15,225 nucleotides of DNA from Deltaproteobacteria bacterium UBA4427 (GTDB lineage Bacteria > Myxococcota_A > UBA9160 > UBA4427), in contig DGPZ01000171.1 of assembly GCA_002390675.1 (NCBI GenBank), positions 18,944 to 34,168 on the forward strand, given 5' to 3'. Both the position numbers and the translations under genes were made by a program. The notes below the pieces were generated by a model. That model searched no databases and was not told where the DNA came from. It saw only the letters and a program-made list of their open reading frames with translations. Below are positions 14,585 through 15,225 of the stretch, one piece after another (position 1 is the first letter of the stretch; each line of letters starts with the position of its first letter).

Positions 14585-15225
14585 CTACCGCGCAGACTTC
14601 CGCTGAGAAAAGATTCCATCGCCAACCAATGCCCGCACCCGCGCGATTGCCCGCGGCATTTCGTCCAGCGGCCCCGGCAGCTCATCCGGAAACGCTTCGC
14701 CTAACCAAACCGCGCGCCCAGCTCCGATCAATTCCGCGTGAACGCGACTAATGTCCCGCTTGATCTTTTTTGGTGCGATTCTGAGCAGGACGTTTCGGTA
14801 GAGAAATGCCTGCATGCGATTTTTGTTTAGACGGCGCCATATCGGCGCCTTAGGCTGGCCAACCCGCGGCCCTGCTAGATCAAACATATAGACTGGCTTC
14901 TGTGTCGCGCAGGCTTCGGCGAGCATGCTCGTGCTGTCGGAGGTCACTATGATCGAGTCGGCTAGGCCGAGAAATCCTATATACGGATTCTCATCCGCCT
15001 CGGAATTCCATTCGTGAAGCGTGAACGGAACATCGAGCGAGGCGACGAGCGTCTCGACCACGGCGCGGGAAGTCCGCGCGCTCGTCGTCACTAACAGCGC
15101 CCCACCCTGCCCCCGCACAAGTTCACTTGCTTCGCGCCCTAGGCGCTCGGCATCCACACGATCAAAGGCGTAGGGACCCGCATAGCCGCCGACGAGAAGG
15201 CTCACGTGTGGCTTCGGCAAGTGCG
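14585..15225 (-). CDS. ELM1/GtrOC1-like family protein, C-terminal part
   Basis: Seen: a minus-strand frame open to the right edge and ending in TAG at 14585; about 213 codons are visible. An ATG at 15220 exists, but the preceding codon is open and the visible part looks like the middle and end of a longer protein, so the true start is probably outside the window. Numbering from that ATG, LLVGGYAGPYAFD (8-20) and LLVTTSARTSRAVVE (42-56) come first, then NPYIGFLGLADSI (78-90), TSDSTSMLAEACAT (93-106) and KPVYMFDL (108-115). This pattern matches the family named for plant mitochondrial fission factor ELM1 (DUF1022), which resembles GT-B glycosyltransferases. Bacterial members have no firm function; a role in surface sugar transfer is a guess. 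No neighbour in the window clarifies it. Confidence 0.8.
   Translation of the reverse strand, partial: HLPKPHVSLLVGGYAGPYAFDRVDAERLGREASELVRGQGGALLVTTSARTSRAVVETLVASLDVPFTLHEWNSEADENPYIGFLGLADSIIVTSDSTSMLAEACATQKPVYMFDLAGPRVGQPKAPIWRRLNKNRMQAFLYRNVLLRIAPKKIKRDISRVHAELIGAGRAVWLGEAFPDELPGPLDEMPRAIARVRALVGDGIFSQRKSAR

Noticed and set aside
1..15225. CRISPR arrays, insertion sequences, phage or toxin-antitoxin genes, tRNA-linked integration site
   Set aside because: No regularly spaced repeats, terminal inverted repeats, transposase or integrase genes were seen, and no second copy of the tRNA 3' end was noticed in the window.

Overview
The window looks like ordinary chromosomal core sequence from a GC-rich Gram-negative bacterium. 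Two genes encode lipoproteins, and the HrcA, HemW, M16 peptidase and ELM1-like set suggests a deltaproteobacterium-like lineage (Myxococcota, Desulfobacterota or a relative). That placement is inference from gene content, not from a search. No mobile element, phage gene, CRISPR array or transferred island was found.

Left half (1-7833, all on the minus strand): a heat-shock cluster in the order hemW, hrcA, grpE, dnaK, dnaJ, followed after an intrinsic terminator by a TPR lipoprotein gene that runs off the left edge. HrcA is the heat-shock repressor, GrpE the nucleotide-exchange factor, DnaK the Hsp70 and DnaJ its J-domain partner. HemW is a radical-SAM-type haem-handling protein. The leaders of grpE and dnaJ contain notable RNA hairpins, and a terminator-like hairpin lies between dnaK and dnaJ. 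No canonical CIRCE operator was found.

Middle (7834-11397): a divergent regulatory region leads into a fused double-domain M16 zinc peptidase on the plus strand. A 677-base stretch without a protein gene follows. It holds a long rod-like RNA structure at about 10892-11099 that I identify as a probable 6S RNA (ssrS): its product-RNA template segment matches E. coli 6S, as I recall that sequence, at 17 of 21 positions, and the surrounding fold fits. This is the most interesting item in the window.

Right part (11398-15225): a periplasmic gamma-glutamyltransferase gene (minus) is divergent from a cyclophilin-type prolyl isomerase lipoprotein gene (plus). Then come a complete tRNA-Phe(GAA) with encoded CCA and a downstream hairpin, and the C-terminal part of an ELM1-family protein (minus) cut by the right edge.

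The left cluster forms one functional unit, the DnaK chaperone machine and its regulator. The other genes are housekeeping or envelope functions with no evident shared pathway.
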